DNA from: Mesorhabditis belari
Taxonomy: Eukaryota > Nematoda > Chromadorea > Rhabditida > Rhabditidae
Length of the DNA: 64,000 nt
NCBI GenBank assembly: GCA_958450365.1
Contig: CAUEEP010000727.1
Coordinates: forward strand, 682,001 to 746,000
Direction of reading: 5' to 3'
A program made the translations under genes and the position numbers. The notes beneath the pieces were generated by a model. The model saw only the letters and a list, made by a program, of their open reading frames with translations. It made no database searches and had not been told where the DNA came from. Positions 53,646 to 64,000 of this stretch are shown here, piece after piece (position 1 is the first letter of the stretch; every line of letters starts with the position of its first letter).

Positions 53646-56600
53646 ATGAACTCAAAAGAAATTCAGGTTGACGGCAAATGGGTTTTCGTGGATGAGGAAG
53701 TGCTGAGAGCTCATCCCGGAGCGTCCGCCATCACAGCATACCGTAACTCGGAGGTGAGACGGGGAAAGATTTAGGAAAACCTTTTTTTGCCGCTTTTTGA
53801 AAGATTGTCCCTTTGGGAAAATGGGGGGAAATCGGTGAGAGAAAAAAAGGAATGAATGAATTGACAGGAAAGGGGAACACGTGCATTGCATGGGAATCGT
53901 TTTTGTCTCTTGTTCTCATTGATCTGTATTTCGATTCAGTCAAAATTTGAGTGTTTGTGCAAAAAGCATCGATTTTTTGTGTCAGCAATTCTGTTTATTG
54001 AAAGCGATTCTTTCGATTGAGTTTAAACGGATCAAAAACTAGTCAAAAACTAATCAAAAACTAATCAAAAACTAGTCAAAAACGGCTCAAAAAGCTTTCA
54101 AACCGACCCTGCATTCGTCTAGGCTTACTGGAAATACAATTAGAAGCTAAATGAAGTGAAAAATCGATCATAAAGTTGATTCAATTCAAATCCTAACCTC
54201 ATTTTAGGCATCAACCATCTTCCACACATTCCATGGTGGCTCGAAATGGGCTTACAAGTGGCTGGCCGAGTTGAAAGAGAAAACCGATCAAAATGTTGAC
54301 ATAAAGATCAAAAAAGTAAGCGATTTTGAAATCTGTACATCGAAAAGAAACATACCTATACCAAAAATCACTTTCTGCACTTTAGCAAACGAATTTTGAT
54401 TTGCTAAAATATAAAATTCCTTTCTTTGTCTGTTTTTCAAGATTTCCCAATGTTAATTGAGCAATTTACAATTAGAAATCTTGAGATATTCAGTTTTTGA
54501 TATTTATAATTCGCTATTTATTTCCAGGAACAACAAATCCCAGGCCATGATGACATTAACATGTCCGAATTTCACATGTCTAAAGAAAAAGGCGAAGAGC
54601 TGACACGAAAATTCGATCATCTTCGACTCGAAGTCCGCAAACGGGGATACATGGATTCGGATAAGATATTTTACGTTAGAAAGGTGCGTTTTCTGAAATG
54701 AATTTTTGAATTATTGAAATTTTAGACTCTTGAGACGATTTTCACGATCTTAGCCGCTTTCTACCTTCAATACCACGAGCATTACATTGTGTCAGCGATT
54801 TTGATGGGAATCGCCTGGCAACAACTTGGATGGCTTATTCATGAGGTAATATCAAATCATTCATTTGCTTTCATTAAGAACTATTTTAGGCGACTCATCA
54901 TCAAGTGTTCAAGAATCGATGGCATAATGATTTGTACAGGTTTGTCGGGGAGATTTTGTAATAATGATAGCTTTTCTCATCTCTAGTTATTTGGTGGGCG
55001 ATTTCCTGCAGGGTTTCTCGGCTTCGGGATGGAAAGAGCAACACAATGTGCATCATGCGGCAACAAATGTAAGCAAAGATTATTGTAGATATTTGTAGAT
55101 TACTGTAGTTCAGAGTTTTCACGTTTTAGAAAACTAGATTTTTTCAAAATCTCTTCAAAAATTTCAAAACATTACCTCTCTATGAGTATTTATTTTCAGG
55201 TTGTCGGACGAGATGGAGATCTTGATTTGATGCCATTCTTTGCTACGGTTGCGAGACATTTAAAGGTAGGGATTTTGATAGAAACGCTAGATGAGATCGG
55301 TTAGACATGATTGTCGATCTCGTACTGTACATAGTACTGTGTCTGTTGTGCACCGATCGATAAATGATCCTCATTTCCATGATTCAGGTGGCCGACTCGT
55401 GGCTTCTCTCAATTCTTCCCTATCAACACATGTACTGGACATTGGCCCTTCCCTTCCTTCGTCTCTCGTGGTTGATCCAATCGGTTTCTTTCGTCTCCTC
55501 GATGCATGCCTCATTCTATACAGCGTATCGAGAGAGAGCAATTTATGAACAGGTTTCAAAGCTCAAAATTTCGTACACAAAGCTACTATTCCTTTCTTCT
55601 TCCTCCTGTCTTTCCCTTTTTCTCTTTGGCAAGTTAAGGCACTAGTTAACTGAGTCGTTAGATCAATTGCCTAGAAAGCCTGGTCGAGGGTTCAATCCCC
55701 TCTCTGGAAATCTACTTTCCTTGCCAATTCCTTCACTTCTTTATTACTACATGTACTGGAATACTCAGCTAAGCCAGCAAGGCTGTAGTGTGACAAATAC
55801 AATAGCTGAAACTTTCGATGAAAATATAATCGTCCTTTCAGGTGTCCCTTTTCTTGCACTGGGTTTGGGTGTTCGCTCAGCTGTATTTCCTTCCCGATAA
55901 CCACACTCGGCTCGTTTTCTTCCTTGTCTCACAGGTAAATATTTCGAAGATACAGTAGTCTCATTATGAAAGTCAGACGCTAAAACTGAATATCCGTTTC
56001 ACTCGAAGATACTCAGTCTTGTCGACTTTTAAAACTTTGGCATACAGCCTGACAATTTAACTCCGAGTAAAAGATCTGGCTACACTACTTTCAAGAATAA
56101 TAAGCTCTTGTAACCAATTGAGTTTCAGCTCCTCGGCGGTTTCCTTTTGGCTCACGTTGTCACGTACAATCACTACTCGGTCGATAAATATGCTTGTAAG
56201 AAATGAGATCATTTCAACGTCAATACCTTTCTTTTAGATGATTCGTCGATTCTCGAGGTGTATCCATGCCTTCAATTGTACACAACGAGAAATATGAAAC
56301 CGTCGATGTTTATCGATTGGTTGTGGGGCGGTTTGAATTATCAAATCGAGCATCACCTTTTCCCCATGATGCCCAGACACAATTTGTCAAAGGTTTGGGA
56401 AAAAGCTTAAAAACAAAACAAAAAAACAATTTTATGCACTTAATCTAGCCATATCATGGTGACAGACTGACTGATCTAAGCCTGAAACTCGTGTAGCTCA
56501 AAAAAACGTAGCCAAGGTTGTTACAGAGGCCAGGCAAGTCTAGAGCCAGGTTACAGATTGATATAGTGATCTAAATCCAGCCAGCCAGCCAGTCTAGAGC

Positions 56601-57095
56601 TAGGTTAGAAGCCAAGTCTAGTACTTCATCAATTAGGTAATCTTTTGACAGATCGATATTCATATAAATATCTAACAAGTAATATTTTAATTAATCAATA
56701 CAATACCGATTTAGGTGATGCCATTGGTGAAAGAATGGTGTCGAGAGAATGAATTGCCCTATATGGTTGATGATTATTTCACCGGATGGAAAGCCGTCAT
56801 TCAACAGGTTACAGATTGATATAGTTATCTAAATCTAATTACAGATGGATACAGTCATCTAAATCTAATTACAGATTGATATAGTTATCTAAATCTAATT
56901 ACAGATTGATATAGTTATCTAAATCTAATTACAGATTGATATAGTCATCTAAATATCTAAATAATTGCTATCAAAATCTTATTCTTTTCTTATTCTGTTC
57001 TTATTCTTTTCTAGTTCGCCTCGGTGGCCTCGGTGGCAGACAAAATGAACAAGAAAGTGACTCCACTTTTCACGAAACCCCGATCGAATGGATGA
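53646..57095 (+). CDS. fat-4: Delta-5 type front-end fatty acid desaturase (FAT-4)
   Basis: [18 protein letters not shown] opens a cytochrome b5 domain with its HPGAS haem loop (usual motif HPGG). Then [17 protein letters not shown], ...[16 protein letters not shown], first histidine box in [14 protein letters not shown] (HExxHH type), second box [18 protein letters not shown], hydrophobic spans ([18 protein letters not shown]), [12 protein letters not shown], and third box [16 protein letters not shown] (QxxHH). End: [18 protein letters not shown], stop 57093-57095. This is a complete b5-fused ER desaturase; closer in remembered sequence to C. elegans FAT-4 (delta-5, makes arachidonic and eicosapentaenoic acids) than to FAT-3. 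One intron (about 55553-55841) holds a tRNA-derived SINE-like insert, another a 30-bp tandem repeat. Confidence 0.92.
55640..55748 (+). mobile_element. tRNA-derived SINE-like element, copy 1
   Basis: Contains a tRNA-like body with an intact B box GGTTCAATCCC (55689-55699) and a decayed A box, followed by a non-tRNA tail (ttgccaattccttcacttct) shared with the copy at 62638-62737. In a fat-4 intron. Confidence 0.75.
56809..56955 (+). repeat. 30-bp tandem repeat
   Basis: Five copies of acagattgatatagttatct aaatctaatt in the last fat-4 intron; a single similar unit also occurs near 56545. The first copy begins right at the exon end (CAACAG|gttacagattg), so the repeat starts at the splice donor. 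Confidence 0.95.
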
Positions 57096-57773
57096 ATTTT
57101 TGTAAACCATTTTTTTTAATAAACTATTTTTTTAATCACTATTTTTTTAAGATAACATTTCATTGATTTCCACAAGAAATTTCCAAAATTCATTACATTT
57201 AGATAGCTAGAAAGAGAAGAAGAAAACTCATTGAAAACTCATCGATCTAGTCATTTGATCATCGAATAAGCAAGCAAACAGTATATTTGATTGACTTTTA
57301 CTGAAAACACGCTTACAATAGAGATCACAGCTGGAGGCTAGGCCGAAATTTCAATCAAATTTCAATCAAAAGCACACCAAAATCCCCATATTTACATGGA
57401 AACTGAAAATTTGAAACACTTTTTGCAAATCGATTCCCTAATGAACGAGGCTTTAATGATTGGCGGATTGTTGCTGAGAAGAACCAATAAAATACTCGGT
57501 TTGATGGAAATTCGGATCTTAAGAATACTGTAAATCTTAAGAATAGAAGAATTAGTGGCTTCTATTCTTGCTGGAATAGAAGCCACTGAACTGAATATCT
57601 TTTCGTTGAAAGTCAAGAGTTCGTAGTCTTGAATAGTGTAATGCCCAGGATACTGCACTGAGACAAAAGACTTTAGATCTTTTTAAGAGCTTAAAGCCTT
57701 CTTCCAATGCTTATCTCTGTTTTAAGAAGATAATCTAACAATATTTATCATATCTGGCCTTCCACATCTTTAG
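57096..57773. other. Intergenic fat-4 / GT31
   Basis: Includes the fat-4 3' end (aataaac near 57118), and a plus-strand ORF of 45 codons at 57397-57534 (METENLKHFLQIDSLMNE) part of which (aataaaatactcggttta-like) recurs at 60690, so it is likely repeat-derived. The GT31 start exon is expected here. Confidence 0.4.
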
Positions 57774-60700
57774 CTTTTCTCTCAATTCTCATCGTTTTCC
57801 TCACCGTCTGGAATTTCTTGAGTACCCGAGAAAATGTGAGTTTAAAGTGTACGAAAATGTTTATTTGTTTGTTTGCTTGTTTATTTGTTTGTTTATTTGT
57901 TTGTTTGTTTGTTTTGTTAATTTTATGAATTTTAGTTGCCTAAGGCTGTTTTTAAGCTATTGGGTTGTCCAGTTATGAATGCGCGTTTTTACTATTTTGT
58001 AAATTTCCCAAGATATCGAGCAGATGTATACGAGTGTTATATATCATTCGAAAGCTGAAGATCTCCTCTACATTTTGGAATAAAAAAGTTTTTGAATTCA
58101 TTCAACTTTTTGGGAAATTGACTGCACAAAGGGAGAGGTCGTTTTCGAAAAAACCCATTCCAGCTTAGCTATTCCTCAAGTTTTATGGTGTAAAATAACC
58201 GCCCAGAAAAGAAAAGAAAAGTAAAGATGCTCTGAAATTGGTATATTTAAAGAAATGTTGTATTGATATATCTATTGGCCAAACATCAAACGGTTAACTC
58301 AATTTGAGCGGAGCCAAAACTTGATCCAAAGGCACCCTTCCATTTTTTGGCCACCTCTTCTTCTGTGCAGTCAATTTGCCCAAAAGCTGAACAAATTCAA
58401 AAAGTTTTTATATCAAAATGTAGAGGAGATATTCAGCTTTCGAATAATACTCATATATATATCTTTTCTTGATTTCGGCATCTTGAGATTTACATTTACA
58501 AAATTTACAATCTAGTAAAAAACGCGCATTCATAACTGGACAACCCAATATTTCAAAAGTCTAGTTCCTTCGTCAATTCATCGCGATTCGTCTCCCCGAT
58601 CAAGTGCTCACTTTCAGCTTCACCATTCTACCAAAAGTATGTAAGACAATGATATTGTTAAAAAGATTTTATTAGCGAATATACTGTAACTATTTGCGTC
58701 AATTGGTGATCGTTCAATCGTCTCCGAGTGGATTCGAAAGTCGGAAAGCGATTCGACAAACATGGGCCTCTAGAGAGGAAACGAGCGGGATTTTGGTGAG
58801 AAATCGAAAGAATTTCTTTAGATCTGAATTCTATTTAGATCTAACAAATAGATCGATTCTTAAACTAGAGATATTTATCTTTCTTCTCATTTAACTAACA
58901 ATAAAAACTCATTAACAACAAATAAGGAAAGTTTAGAATGGACATGTGAAAGTGATGTTTTTGCTTGGAGCCACTGAGGATCGATCAATTCAGAAAAAGA
59001 TTGTTGACGAATCGTTAGCATTGAATGATATCATTCAATATTCAGGAATTGATAGCTATCGATCACTTGTTTATAAAGTAAATAGAGAATTTATTATTGC
59101 AATTTATTGAAATAATGAAATAATGAAATGATTCAGAGCCTTGTCATGTTGAAATATCACGAGATGCATTGTCCAGCTGAGGTTTTGGTGAAGGCGAGTT
59201 TTTAAAAAAGAGATAATACATTTGTTGACCATTTAAAGAGTGTGAAATAGGAAACGATGTCGAAAAGGGAAATCTTTTGAATTCAGGCTGATGATGACGT
59301 GTTGATGCATTTAGATCGCTTGCAGAAAAGACTCGATTTCTCAGAAATGGTTTGTAACTTTTGAAGTTGACTTAATAATAGAAAAATGAAACTTTTATTC
59401 TATTTGAAGGATTAGATAATTTAAAGAAAAATCCTCATCTTTTCATCTATTTCATTTCATTTCCATTTCCATTTCTAGTTCGGCTCACCATTCATCGCTG
59501 GCTTGGTGGCATTCGAGGGATCGACGAAAATCATTCGAACGAAAGGACACAAATGGTAAGATTGCAGGCAATAGTAGTTGACAATGATAAGAGATTCAAT
59601 AAAATGATATAGATTCTAATAAAAGAAACCGAAAGTTGAGTCAGCTTCTACATTTTGAGTTATAGAGGTTTTGAGAGGATTCACCCTTTCAAGTAAGTAG
59701 TCTAACTTTAAACAAAGTTTTCTCTATGTTTTTACATTAAGATTTATTAAATAAATTGTGGATTTCTATAACGGAATTTCATAAGGAACATTTTAAAGAT
59801 TTCAAAGATTTCAAAGATTTTAAAGATTTTAAAGATTTCAAAGATTTCAAAGATTTCAAAGAGTTCAACAAATGAATGAAAGATTAGTTGAGGTACGTGT
59901 CAGAGGAATCTTTGCCGGGAAGAGTCTATCCAACGTACGCGAAAGGATTAGCGTACATTATATCGAGAGAAGCGATTCCGATTCTACTCAATAATACGCA
60001 GCTTTATAAAACAATTGAGGTGGGGTAAAGATTGACCGAAAAATGACATTATTCTAGATTCGTGGATCAGAAATAAATCTTGCATTTGACCCTAATAAAT
60101 TATTTCTCAAAATATCCAACTAGAAAAACCTGCCTAATCGCCTAACAGCAGGTCTTTCTAGCTGAATATTTCGAGATCTGTCGTCGAGATGCATCTGTCG
60201 CCGTGTCGCAGTCGGCAGCACGCTTGTATACGGCCCAGACGACCCGGGTTCGACTCCCAACTGTGTCGTCACTTTTGCTCTTTAAAAAACGAAATATGAG
60301 ATGCAAAGCTAAGAGAATTTGCCTAAGCCTAAGCCTAACAAAAAAAAAACAAATCATTCTCAACTCCAGTGTTTCCTAAAATTAAAATAGTAAAGCTTGA
60401 CGACTTTTAAGAAATCACTGTAGTAAAAATGATTGGTGGGGATAGGTTATTAATTTCCGCAATTGCAACAGGGTCGTTTGCGCAACTCGCCATAGCTTTC
60501 TTCTAAGTCGACCAATCTTTATGATTTTGGTTTCATTTTGTTGCACTTATTGAGATCTACAAAATGAAACCAATATCATAAAGATTGGTTGACTTAGAAG
60601 AAAGTTATGGCGAGTTGCGAAAACGACCCTGCTGCGCAAAAAAAAAATGCGGAAATTAGCCTAGCTCGATTGGCGAGCTTTTGAAGAGAATCAATAAAAT

Positions 60701-61712
60701 ACTCGGTTTAGTCAAATCATGAATTTGAAGGTACTGTAAAGTTAGCATGATACAATGGATAAGAAATGGATAAGAAATGCAAAGATTCAGTCTTGTACTA
60801 GGTGTACCCAGCTTCCTCATCGACTAAAGTCAGTTCCAAATAGAAACACGAAAGGTTTCCAGTGTTTTTTAAGTCCATTTTTCGAATTTTCTACCTTATC
60901 TGTGCTAACTTTTGACCAAATCCAGCTATAGATGTCTAGGTTTGGTTTAAAAAAAAAACTAGAGGCAAGATAGCTTTTAAAAGTTGACACATTTTAGGTC
61001 GATGAACCTAAAAATTTCTATAACATTTTCAGATCGAAGACGCCTACATAACGGGCATTTTAGCCACAAATACGACAATCAAATTCCTGAAAATGCATGG
61101 CGGATTATTGTATAATGTAAATATCTATTAAAAAATATATATGCCGTTTACGAAATTCAGCCGCTAACGAATGATTCGTTAACGGTTAGCTGATTACGAA
61201 TCATTCGTTAGCGGCTAGCCGATTACGAATCATTCGTTAACGGCTAGCGAATGATTCGTTAGCAGCTAGCGAATGATTCGTTAACAGCGAATGATTCGTT
61301 AACAGCTAGCCAATGATTCGTAAACAGCTAGCGAATGATTCGTTAACAGCGAATGATTCGTTAACAGCTAGCCGATGATTCGTTAACAGCTAGCGAATGA
61401 TTCATTAACAGCTAGCCGATGATTCGTTAACAGCTAGCGAATGATTCGTTAACAGCTAGCCGATGATTCGTTAACAGCCAATTACGAATCATTCGTTAGC
61501 GGCTGAATTTCGTAAACGGCTACGACATATATATTATACTTTTTTTTAGTCAAGAGTTCCCCCAAAAGGAGACTGCTTCGATGGACAACCGATCACTTTT
61601 TGTGTGCACGCATTTAAGGTTTTAAAAGATCTAAACAAAATGCCTTACTCAAATTTAGGGTGAAACGCGATTGAAAAAGGGATGGAGTGAGCTGAAGAAT
61701 CAGACTTGTTAA
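57774..61712 (+). CDS. GT31 beta-1,3-glycosyltransferase (type II Golgi protein)
   Basis: First recognised exon at 57774 reads LFSILIVFLTVWNFLS, the membrane anchor; the initiating exon is missing. Then RQLVIVQSSPSGFESRKA IRQTWA (58700), HVKVMFLLGATEDRSIQK (58945), LVMLKYHEMHCP (59143), ADDDVLMHLDRLQKRLDF (59286) with the DDD metal-binding motif, GSPFIAGLVAFEGSTKII (59482), LPGRVYPTYAKGLAYIIS (59920), IEDAYITGILATNTTIKF (61034; the ED-V/A motif), and VPPKGDCFDGQPITFCVH to NQTC, stop 61710-61712. These are the ordered motifs of the galactosyl-T family 31, which adds Gal or GlcNAc/GalNAc in beta-1,3 linkage. C. elegans members include the glycolipid enzymes BRE-2 and BRE-5; I cannot tell which ortholog this is. 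Confidence 0.88.
57960..58548. mobile_element. Mariner-like MITE (TTGGGTTGTCC) with TA duplication
   Basis: Starts TTGGGTTGTCCAGTTATGAA and ends with its inverse, flanked by TA (58-59 and 49-50 of the respective lines). 589 bp, imperfect palindrome, in the first GT31 intron. Its TTGGGTTG tip is shared with the 23203 element, but the rest differs. Confidence 0.9.
59795..59870 (+). repeat. 9-bp repeat (aaagatttc/t)n
   Basis: About eight copies in a GT31 intron. Confidence 0.9.
60185..60275 (+). mobile_element. tRNA-like or SINE-like sequence, second type
   Basis: Contains gtcgcagtcggcagcacgct, resembling an A-box region, and B box GGTTCGACTCC (60247-60257) at tRNA-like spacing. The acceptor stem does not pair well, so a tRNA pseudogene or SINE head is more likely than a working tRNA. 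In a GT31 intron. Confidence 0.5.
60450..60660. mobile_element. Palindromic foldback element, family D, copy 1
   Basis: Starts taatttccgcaattgcaaca and ends with inverse gcggaaatta; arms with gtcgtttgcgcaactcgcc are repeated in inverse as ggcgagttgcgaaaacgac. About 210 bp, in a GT31 intron. Confidence 0.88.
61143..61520. mobile_element. Inverted-repeat element with 22-bp satellite interior
   Basis: 36-bp ends, gccgtttacgaaattcagcc gctaacgaatgattcg and its exact inverse, surround about 14 copies of cgaatgattcgttaacagctagc. Located in the last-but-one GT31 intron between LHGGLLYN-type and RVPPKGDCFDG exons. Confidence 0.9.
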
Positions 61713-61929
61713 AAAGCGAAAGAGTGAAATGAATTCCTGTTTGATCGTGGCTTTCCTGAATAAATTGGAAATGATGTTATCAGCATTTGAAGGCTACGTT
61801 TTCTAAAATATCCCCACTTTTGAAGCCTACCGTAATTTTGACTTTACTTCTAGATCTTTCGTGAACATAACCAGGCTTTTAAGCGGAAAATAAAGGAAAA
61901 TTTAATAACATCTTTTGATTTTGGGGTAG

Positions 61930-62095
61930 GCTAATTTCCGCAATTTTTTTTGCTCAACAGGGTCATTTGCGCACTGGGTCGTTTGCGCAACTCACCATAA
62001 CTTTCTTCTAAGTCAACCAATCTTTATGATTTTGATTTCCTTTTGTAGATCTCAATAAGTGCAACAAAATGAAACCAAAATCATAAAGCAAGTGT
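61930..62095. mobile_element. Palindromic element, family D, partial copy 2
   Basis: Shares ctaatttccgcaat, gtcgtttgcgcaactc and the ttctaagtcaaccaatctttatgat core with copy 1, but the right arm stops after the core (ataaag at 62093). Confidence 0.8.
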
Positions 62096-62578
62096 ACACA
62101 AACTTGCTTACCGAAGTCGTGAAAACCACACACATTCAAACATTGATAGATTGGATAAATAGAGACAGGATCACGGTAGTTCTCGAAAGTTGACGCGTTT
62201 TAGAATACGCACAATCACCTTTTTAGCAACAGCATTAAGGGACTCATTAAAATACTGTTGCTCTTCTCTTTTTTTCTCCACCTTTTCCACAAAATTCTCC
62301 CGTCCTCCATTCTGCTCTGTTTGTGGATCGCTTTCCGTTGCCCTAAACAAATAGTCCCTTTTTTTTTCTTTCTTTCTCCCATCAACACCAAAATGTCTTC
62401 GAAAACTTTAAACTAATATTATTGCTCATTTATCTTATTAGCTGTTCTTAAACTAACATTTTTATGGCTTTTTATGGCCTGGCAAAGCAAAGCAAAGCTA
62501 TTAGCATAGCTTTGCCTTATTTCCGTCTTTCTTTTTTCCTTTCTTCTTCCTTGTCTTTCTTTCTTTCTCTTGGGAAGT

Positions 62579-62579
<1 letters not shown>

Positions 62580-62617
<38 letters not shown>
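62580..62617 (+). repeat. (gata)n microsatellite
   Basis: Nine or so tandem gata units immediately upstream of the SINE-like copy 2. Confidence 0.97.
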
Positions 62618-62637
62618 TAGTTAGATAAGTTAGATAC

Positions 62638-62737
62638 CGAATAGCTCAGTGGTTAGAGCAATTGCCCGGAAAGCAGAGGGTCAAGGGTTCAATCCCCTTT
62701 CTGGAAATCCTCTTGCCAATTCCTTCACTTCTTTATT
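62638..62737 (+). mobile_element. tRNA-derived SINE-like element, copy 2
   Basis: A perfect A box TAGCTCAGTGG (62642-62652) and B box GGTTCAATCCC (62686-62696) at tRNA spacing, with a good T arm (aaggg/ccctt) and D arm (gctc/gagc). The acceptor arms pair poorly and the anticodon loop lacks the usual U33, so it is probably not a working tRNA. The tail (ttgccaattccttcacttct) is shared with copy 1 in fat-4, the mark of a SINE rather than a tRNA gene. Confidence 0.7.
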
Positions 62738-63501
62738 GCTTAATTAGTCAAGCTTTACTTGGCTACTTTTGACTTTCAGGGACAGCCTTCTTTTCTGCTG
62801 CATGCTGCATTCTTTTCTTGATAGATAGATATTTCGATTTTGATTTACTTGCTTGATAAGTTTGAATCTCAATCAGAGCTTCAGCTACATAGAGCTTTAG
62901 TTAGACTCAGGCTGTATTGTTGAAAGTGTGAACAAGCTGTATTGTTCAAGTTGAAAGTTAAAGTGTCAAAAGAACAGTTTGCCTTTTTATGTAACTTGTT
63001 CAATTTTGTAAAACTGTCCATTGTCCATTGTCAAAACTTCCCTCACTTTTCTCTCGTTCATTCATTTCTTTCCTTTTTTGAGAGCTTTTCCTTTCTCGAT
63101 GGGACGGGGGAGAATTTTCGGCGGAATCGAGAGAGACAAAAGAATTTTTGACGCATTTTTTTCGAAAAAAAAGGAGAGAGATGATGGAAATTGGGAAAAG
63201 AAAGAAAACAAGTGACTTCACTTTTCATTTTTGGTGGATAACCCTGTAACTTTTTCGGTTATCGATTTATAGGTGAGCTTTTCGTTATCAGCTACAGTTT
63301 TCTTTCAAATTTTCAATTGGTATTGTGTTATTTTTTTTTTCGGAATCAGTCAATAGTTTCAGAGTTGTTCTATTATTGTAAATTTGCTTAAACATAATTT
63401 TTTAATTAGGTAAAAGTCTGGTGTTGATTCGATAACCATTTGTCGACAAATTCGATAACCAATAGGATGCAAATGTTGAACAAGGTAGAGAGGAACTATT
63501 A

Positions 63502-64000
63502 GGTTGATGCATAAGTGTTTTTGTTCCTTTTCGTCTGCCGTTTCAAGCCAACAAATGCACCAATTAAACTACGGTTGATTTCATTAGAAAAACCAATTAT
63601 TTTTCTGCAAAATAACATTAAAACGGGTTTAAAAATATTTAATGCCTGGATTTTCTTGAGAGTATGAAGTCGGGTAGTCAAAAAGGGCTAACTCGATGAT
63701 GCGGTTTAGACACCTTAGCTAAAGAAAACCTATCTTCGTGTCAATAGATAAAAGATAGAGAAAACAAAACGTTTGATATTTCGCCAAAATTTCAGAGAAA
63801 TTCGTTCAGCCAATTTTTCCGTAGAGTTTTTTATAGATTTTTACGAAAAAGGCGTTTTTCACTCTCGAATTTGCTTGAAAGTGAACCGAAATTCATTTAA
63901 AAAGATGCAAATTGAACAAAAAAACACTTTTTTTATAGAGCAAACTATAGATTAATTGGTGAATTTGTTACTTTTTAACAGAAGTACGAAAAAAACGAAA
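63502..64000. mobile_element. Mariner-like MITE, family E, copy 2, cut by window end
   Basis: Begins GGTTGATGCATAAGTGTTTT after a TA and runs to the window edge. It is the inverse of 48561-49156 nearly base for base (for instance the frame MIFRQNFREI occurs on opposite strands in the two copies). About 20 bp of its right end are missing from the window. Confidence 0.9.

Larger units (their letters stand above)
61713..63501. other. Intergenic region right of GT31
   Basis: Contains the GT31 3' end, a truncated family D element (61930-62095), a (gata)n microsatellite, a SINE-like copy and pyrimidine-rich stretches. No coding exon recognised. Confidence 0.5.

Noticed and set aside
57397..57534. 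45-codon frame METENLKHFLQ as GT31 first exon
   Set aside because: It runs to a stop with no donor in a fitting phase, and part of its sequence recurs at about 60690, so it is probably repeat-derived.
62638..62710. Functional tRNA gene
   Set aside because: A and B boxes and T arm are good, but the acceptor stem has mismatches, U33 is missing, and the 3' flank is shared with another copy, so a SINE is a better reading.

Overview
The window is nuclear DNA of a nematode, most likely a rhabditid other than Caenorhabditis elegans. The evidence is: many short introns with TTTTCAG-type acceptors; acceptor-like sites just in front of several start codons, as expected for spliced-leader trans-splicing; and nematode gene types (receptor guanylyl cyclase, FMRFamide-like peptide precursor, C-type lectin, FAT-4-type desaturase). 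IFT122 (daf-10) lies head-to-head with flp-1, an arrangement I recall from C. elegans chromosome IV; several other genes here also have orthologs I remember on that chromosome (rpl-18, smg-3, fat-4, grld-1). All gene names rest on reading the translations against remembered family sequences; no search was run.

Layout, left to right: 3' end of bud-31 (+); a receptor guanylyl cyclase (+) with a candidate small gene nested antisense in one intron; a small Gly-rich protein (-); a nuclear-type basic-tail protein (+); rps-22/uS8 (-) and rpl-18/eL18 (+), divergent; a C-type lectin (+); IFT122/daf-10 (-, about 13.7 kb) whose introns are full of palindromic elements and which carries a nested two-LIM-domain gene on the other strand; flp-1 (+); a small one-membrane-span protein (+) with a good X-box upstream; an RBM15/Spenito-type RNA-binding protein (-); an intronless PARN/PNLDC1-like deadenylase (+) followed 73 bp later by UPF2/smg-3 (+), a likely operon; a Ly6/three-finger GPI-anchored protein (-); an unrecognised gene with an NPF-containing possible alternative last exon (+); a delta-5 type front-end fatty acid desaturase (fat-4) (+); and a GT31 beta-1,3-glycosyltransferase (+).

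The non-coding part is dominated by foldback and mariner-like MITEs with TA target duplications (at least five families), minisatellites in introns, tRNA-derived SINE-like copies and local duplications. The most interesting items are the X-box in front of an uncharacterised membrane protein, the nested antisense gene in the cyclase, an inverted duplication of IFT122 exon sequence flanking a 1-kb insert, duplicated IFT122 exons and acceptors, and the intronless trimmer-like nuclease joined to the NMD factor UPF2. Exon coordinates were worked out by hand; first exons of several genes (IFT122, lectin, 50-kb gene, GT31) are unresolved.
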